Below, one piece after another: positions 61,012-64,000 of a stretch of 64,000 bases of DNA; within the stretch, counting starts at the first letter, position 1, and each line of letters opens with the position of its first letter. The notes beneath the pieces were generated by a model that was not told the DNA's origin, did not search any database, and was given only the letters and a program-made list of their open reading frames with translations. This stretch comes from Salinimicrobium sp963739625 (GTDB taxonomy: Bacteria > Bacteroidota > Bacteroidia > Flavobacteriales > Flavobacteriaceae). A program made the position numbers and the translations under genes. The stretch spans positions 1 to 64,000 of the forward strand of contig CAVUAU010000010.1 of the NCBI GenBank assembly GCA_963739625.1, read 5' to 3'.

Positions 61012-62406
61012 TTAGTAACCTGCATTTTGATCTATTTTAGGATTTCTCATTCGCTCTTGTTCAGGTATAGGATAGAAAACATCTGTAGGCATCCAGTAAG
61101 ATGTTTTTTGACTAAAAACATCGCCGGCCTTCCCGGTTCGTTTTAAATCAAACCAACGATGGCCCCATTCAGCAAAGAGTTCTTTCTTTCTTTCCTCCAT
61201 GATCAAATCAAGAATTTCTTCTTTACCCAAATTATCATTACTCGATTCGATTAATTCTTCCCCAGCACGTTCGCGGATCCTATTGAGATCAGAAATTGCT
61301 TCGGTAAACATTCCCTGTTGCACCCTAGCTTCTGCCCTAATCAAAAACTGCTCTGCCAAACGTAAAACCATCGAATATTCAGTGATGTTACTCAGGCTGG
61401 ATCTGTCTTTATACTTATATGGAAAGTAAAAATTACGAGTAGTGTTTTCATAATGACCAATCCAATTCAGCAGCCTATTGTCTGTAGGTTGAAAACTATG
61501 TACAAAATCCGAGTTTAATTTTATTGAGCTAAATGAACCTCCAATGAAAACCTGACCTTCACCGGTAGAAGTAAGAATATTACCTCTGCCTATGGGTGAT
61601 ATTTGCCAAATTGCTTCTCTACTGTTAGCCAAAAAAACATCGTGTAATTCCGGAAGGAGTTGGTACAAATTAGCTTCATCAATAATTTGGCTACTCAAAT
61701 CTTCTGATAATTCCCAATTCCCCATAAAAAGAGCTACCCGCGCCCGCATTGCAATGGCTGCAAAAACATTAACATTTGTGCGGTCAGAATCTTTGTACTC
61801 TTCATCCAGATATTCAATTGCAGTGTCTAAGTCAGTAATTATCTGAGCATACACTGCTTCGGCAGGATCTCTTAGAATCACAGAATTAACCCGGTAATCA
61901 GTTGAAAGAACTAATGGCACATCACCGTACAAATTGGTCAGATAGAAATAGGTGAAAGCTCGAACAAATCTTGCCTCCCCTTCAAGATTTAGCCGCACAC
62001 TTTCACTAAGACTTTGTGAGTTTTCGAGGCCTTCCAAAACCGAATTGGTCATGTAGATAATATTGTATGCGCTGGACCATAACTCAAAGTTGGCAGAATT
62101 TCCGGGAGATATTTCATTTTGCTGAAATTCAGAATAAGAGTTCTCCGGATTCACTGGCTCCAATATGTCTGAAGACAAACCTGCGAGGACGGTTACAGAA
62201 GAACGCCAACCACTAGAGAAGGACGCCCTGAATAATTCGTTATAAATTCCTTTAATAGCACGAGAAGCTGTCTCTTCGTTATCAAAAACAGTTTCCTTTA
62301 CAATTTTGTGATCTGGAATTTCTATTTCTACATAATCTTCACATTCCCAAAACAGGGAACAAATTACTATGGTCGCGAAGACCATTATTAGTTTTTTACC
62401 TTTCAT
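61012..62406 (-). CDS. SusD/RagB-family outer-membrane lipoprotein
   Basis: 464 residues from the ATG at 62406 (the open frame extends to a GTG at 62439 inside SusC). The lipobox FWEC lies near residue 21. The TPR-containing SusD body includes GEARFVRAFTYFYLTNLYGDVPLV and the C-terminal LRLAEQFLIRAEARVQQG, MEERKKELFAEWGHRWFDLKRTG signatures. It captures substrate at the cell surface for the SusC transporter encoded upstream. Neighbouring M16 peptidase suggests a peptide substrate. Confidence 0.94.
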   Translation of the reverse strand: MKGKKLIMVFATIVICSLFWECEDYVEIEIPDHKIVKETVFDNEETASRAIKGIYNELFRASFSSGWRSSVTVLAGLSSDILEPVNPENSYSEFQQNEISPGNSANFELWSSAYNIIYMTNSVLEGLENSQSLSESVRLNLEGEARFVRAFTYFYLTNLYGDVPLVLSTDYRVNSVILRDPAEAVYAQIITDLDTAIEYLDEEYKDSDRTNVNVFAAIAMRARVALFMGNWELSEDLSSQIIDEANLYQLLPELHDVFLANSREAIWQISPIGRGNILTSTGEGQVFIGGSFSSIKLNSDFVHSFQPTDNRLLNWIGHYENTTRNFYFPYKYKDRSSLSNITEYSMVLRLAEQFLIRAEARVQQGMFTEAISDLNRIRERAGEELIESSNDNLGKEEILDLIMEERKKELFAEWGHRWFDLKRTGKAGDVFSQKTSYWMPTDVFYPIPEQERMRNPKIDQNAGY

Positions 62407-62416
62407 AATGTTTTTT

Positions 62417-64000
62417 TTAGAAGTTGATTTCGAATCCACCCGTAACTGTTCGCAGAGCAGGAAGTGATACTGCTCCGGGATTTTCAGGATATAATCCCTC
62501 GTAATCGGTAATTGTTAGGAGGTTCTGGGCATTCATATAAATTCTCCCCTCATTAATACCAAATACACGCTCTATACTACCTGGTAATCTGTAGTTGACG
62601 GATAGATTTTTTAGCCTTATATAAGAGGCATCATTGTAGAAAAGCCGCGTGCTAGTTGCATAGGAGTAAGCACTGGATGCCTCAAATGATTGAGAAACTT
62701 TTTGTAATGTAAGTTTGCCGGTGTCCTGAAGAGAGTTGAATACATATGCTGGTTGATTTACCATTGTCCCTGGAGAAGGAAAATATGGATCGGGAGCGTC
62801 CTGCTTTACAAATTCCCAAAGAAAACTTAGAGAAAAATTTCTATAAGAAATATCGTTACTTAACCCACCGTAGAATTGTCGAGTATGATCCATTATTATC
62901 ACCCTATCTTCATAATCGAACCTTCCATCATCATTAATGTCTTGTATGGCGTATAGTCCCGTCTCTGGATCAACTCCTTTATATGAGTAGAGAAGGGAAA
63001 TATTTAAAGGTTGACCCACCTTGTAAACATTCGCATACGAAGTTTCCTCTATGTTTGGAAAACTAAGCAACTTAGTTTCGGGAACTGTAAGATTGAGAAA
63101 AGTTTGCCATCGAAAATTTCTCTTATTAAAGTTAACTGAGGATATTTCTATTTCCCAGCCAGTATTTTGGACCGTAGCCGGCATGTTGGCCTGGATAGAA
63201 GCAAATCCCGTTGTAGATGGAAGTGGATAACCAACCAATTGGTTGGAAGATCTATTGCGATACCAACTTGCTCCAAGATTGATCCTTCCATTGAAAAACC
63301 CCAGATCCACAGCAGCTTCCAGTTTCTTATTTTCTTCCCATGAATACTCTGGATTCGTGAGTTGAGTAGGATATAAACCTCCCGGTCCCGGTGTGGCTTC
63401 ATAGGTATCCATATAACCATAATCTGGAATTTGATCACTTCCGGTGATCCCGTAACTCCCTCTAAATTTGCCGAAACTCAGGAATTCTAAGCTTTCTTTT
63501 AACAGTGGTTCTTCCGAAAAAATCCAGGCACTGCCAATCGCTCCAAAATCGGCAAACCTTTTCTCGGGTCCAAAACGGGAAGAACCATCTCTTCGACCTG
63601 TCAAATTGATAAAAAACCGTTCCTTTAGGTTATAACCCAATCTGCCAAAAACTGCGTTGTACCTGTATTCAGTATCCAAATCCCTAAGAACATCAACCTC
63701 CTCCGCTGCACCAAGATTTCCCACAAGTGCTTCAGAAGAATAACCTTTTCCCACAATTGAAAGATTTTCACTTTTTGCCTCCTGGAAAGTAAGTCCGATA
63801 ATTGCATTTAAAGATCCTCCTAAAAAATCGGATGTATAATTTATTTGAGGCTCTACAATCCAGGAATCTCTTTTAGCTTCTATATGGGTTGAGGAATGAA
63901 CACTGAAGTCTCTCCAATCTGGGGGGTAAGAATCCCTAAATACCCTACGAAGCTGACTGCTAACAAGATTGGTGAATCCGGCGTTTACTTCGAATTCTAA
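62417..64000 (-). CDS. SusC/RagA-type TonB-dependent transporter, 3' part
   Basis: The frame stays open to the window edge, so only the C-terminal ~527 residues are present; the plug and TonB box lie outside. Barrel strands typical of SusC are visible (AVFGRLGYNLKERFFINLTGRRDGSSRFGPEKRFADFGAIGSAWIFSEEP, NPEYSWEENKKLEAAVDLGFFNGRINL) and the chain ends MNAQNLLTITDYEGLYPENPG ... GGFEINF with the terminal Phe for barrel insertion. It forms a pair with the SusD gene that follows. Confidence 0.94.
   Translation of the reverse strand, partial: LEFEVNAGFTNLVSSQLRRVFRDSYPPDWRDFSVHSSTHIEAKRDSWIVEPQINYTSDFLGGSLNAIIGLTFQEAKSENLSIVGKGYSSEALVGNLGAAEEVDVLRDLDTEYRYNAVFGRLGYNLKERFFINLTGRRDGSSRFGPEKRFADFGAIGSAWIFSEEPLLKESLEFLSFGKFRGSYGITGSDQIPDYGYMDTYEATPGPGGLYPTQLTNPEYSWEENKKLEAAVDLGFFNGRINLGASWYRNRSSNQLVGYPLPSTTGFASIQANMPATVQNTGWEIEISSVNFNKRNFRWQTFLNLTVPETKLLSFPNIEETSYANVYKVGQPLNISLLYSYKGVDPETGLYAIQDINDDGRFDYEDRVIIMDHTRQFYGGLSNDISYRNFSLSFLWEFVKQDAPDPYFPSPGTMVNQPAYVFNSLQDTGKLTLQKVSQSFEASSAYSYATSTRLFYNDASYIRLKNLSVNYRLPGSIERVFGINEGRIYMNAQNLLTITDYEGLYPENPGAVSLPALRTVTGGFEINF

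Overview
The window looks like a piece of a Bacteroidota chromosome, most likely a marine or soil Flavobacteriaceae. The signs are low GC, TAnnTTTG-type -7 promoter boxes, a SusC/SusD pair, CTnDOT-family tra genes with RteC, DUF6520 and DUF6443 proteins, and a flavobacterial-type tyrosine integrase. No rRNA, tRNA or CRISPR array was seen.

Layout. 0-1.6 kb: a tyrosine integrase and a small zinc-ribbon protein. 1.6-2.7 kb: non-coding DNA with a foldback and one copy of a ~112-bp direct repeat. 2.7-40 kb: a large accessory island. It holds (i) a pseudopilus/type II secretion-like machine in two operons (2.7-8.9 kb: pseudopilin, prepilin peptidase, GspE, GspD, GspL-like, GspM-like; 27.5-21.3 kb: two lipoproteins, GspC/PilP-like, GspK-like, GspI-like, GspJ-like, GspF, lipoprotein); (ii) two modules of giant exported Rhs/SpvB-type proteins (20.7-9.3 kb and 35.9-27.8 kb), each a shell-type protein followed by a Rhs protein with metal-binding repeats and a small lipoprotein; (iii) regulators at 36.1-39.9 kb (small lipoprotein, TPR histidine kinase, LuxR-type response regulator, LytTR protein). 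The second direct-repeat copy lies at 40.2 kb. 40.4-47.1 kb: conjugation genes traE-F-G-I-J-K-M-N. 47.3-53.1 kb: further element genes, including an initiator/helicase-loader pair with iteron-like repeats inside the initiator, an HTH protein and RteC. 53.1-58.0 kb: probable cargo or flank (aminotransferase/GNAT fusion, DUF7793, PAS-AraC regulator, MauE-like, DUF6520). 58.1-64 kb: M16 peptidase, SusD and the 3' part of a SusC gene.

The main observation is that five transcription units in the island carry the same palindrome, AACCGTAA-N5-TTACGGTT, exactly 29-30 nt upstream of a Bacteroidota -7 box. They are the pilus operon, the second secretion operon, both Rhs modules and the LytTR regulator. 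This ties the secretion machine, the Rhs proteins and the regulator into one predicted regulon. Two poly-G tracts of ten bases, one in each Rhs module, suggest phase variation. I infer a dedicated pseudopilus-driven export system for two Rhs shell complexes, carried on or next to an integrative conjugative element; this is a hypothesis from gene context.
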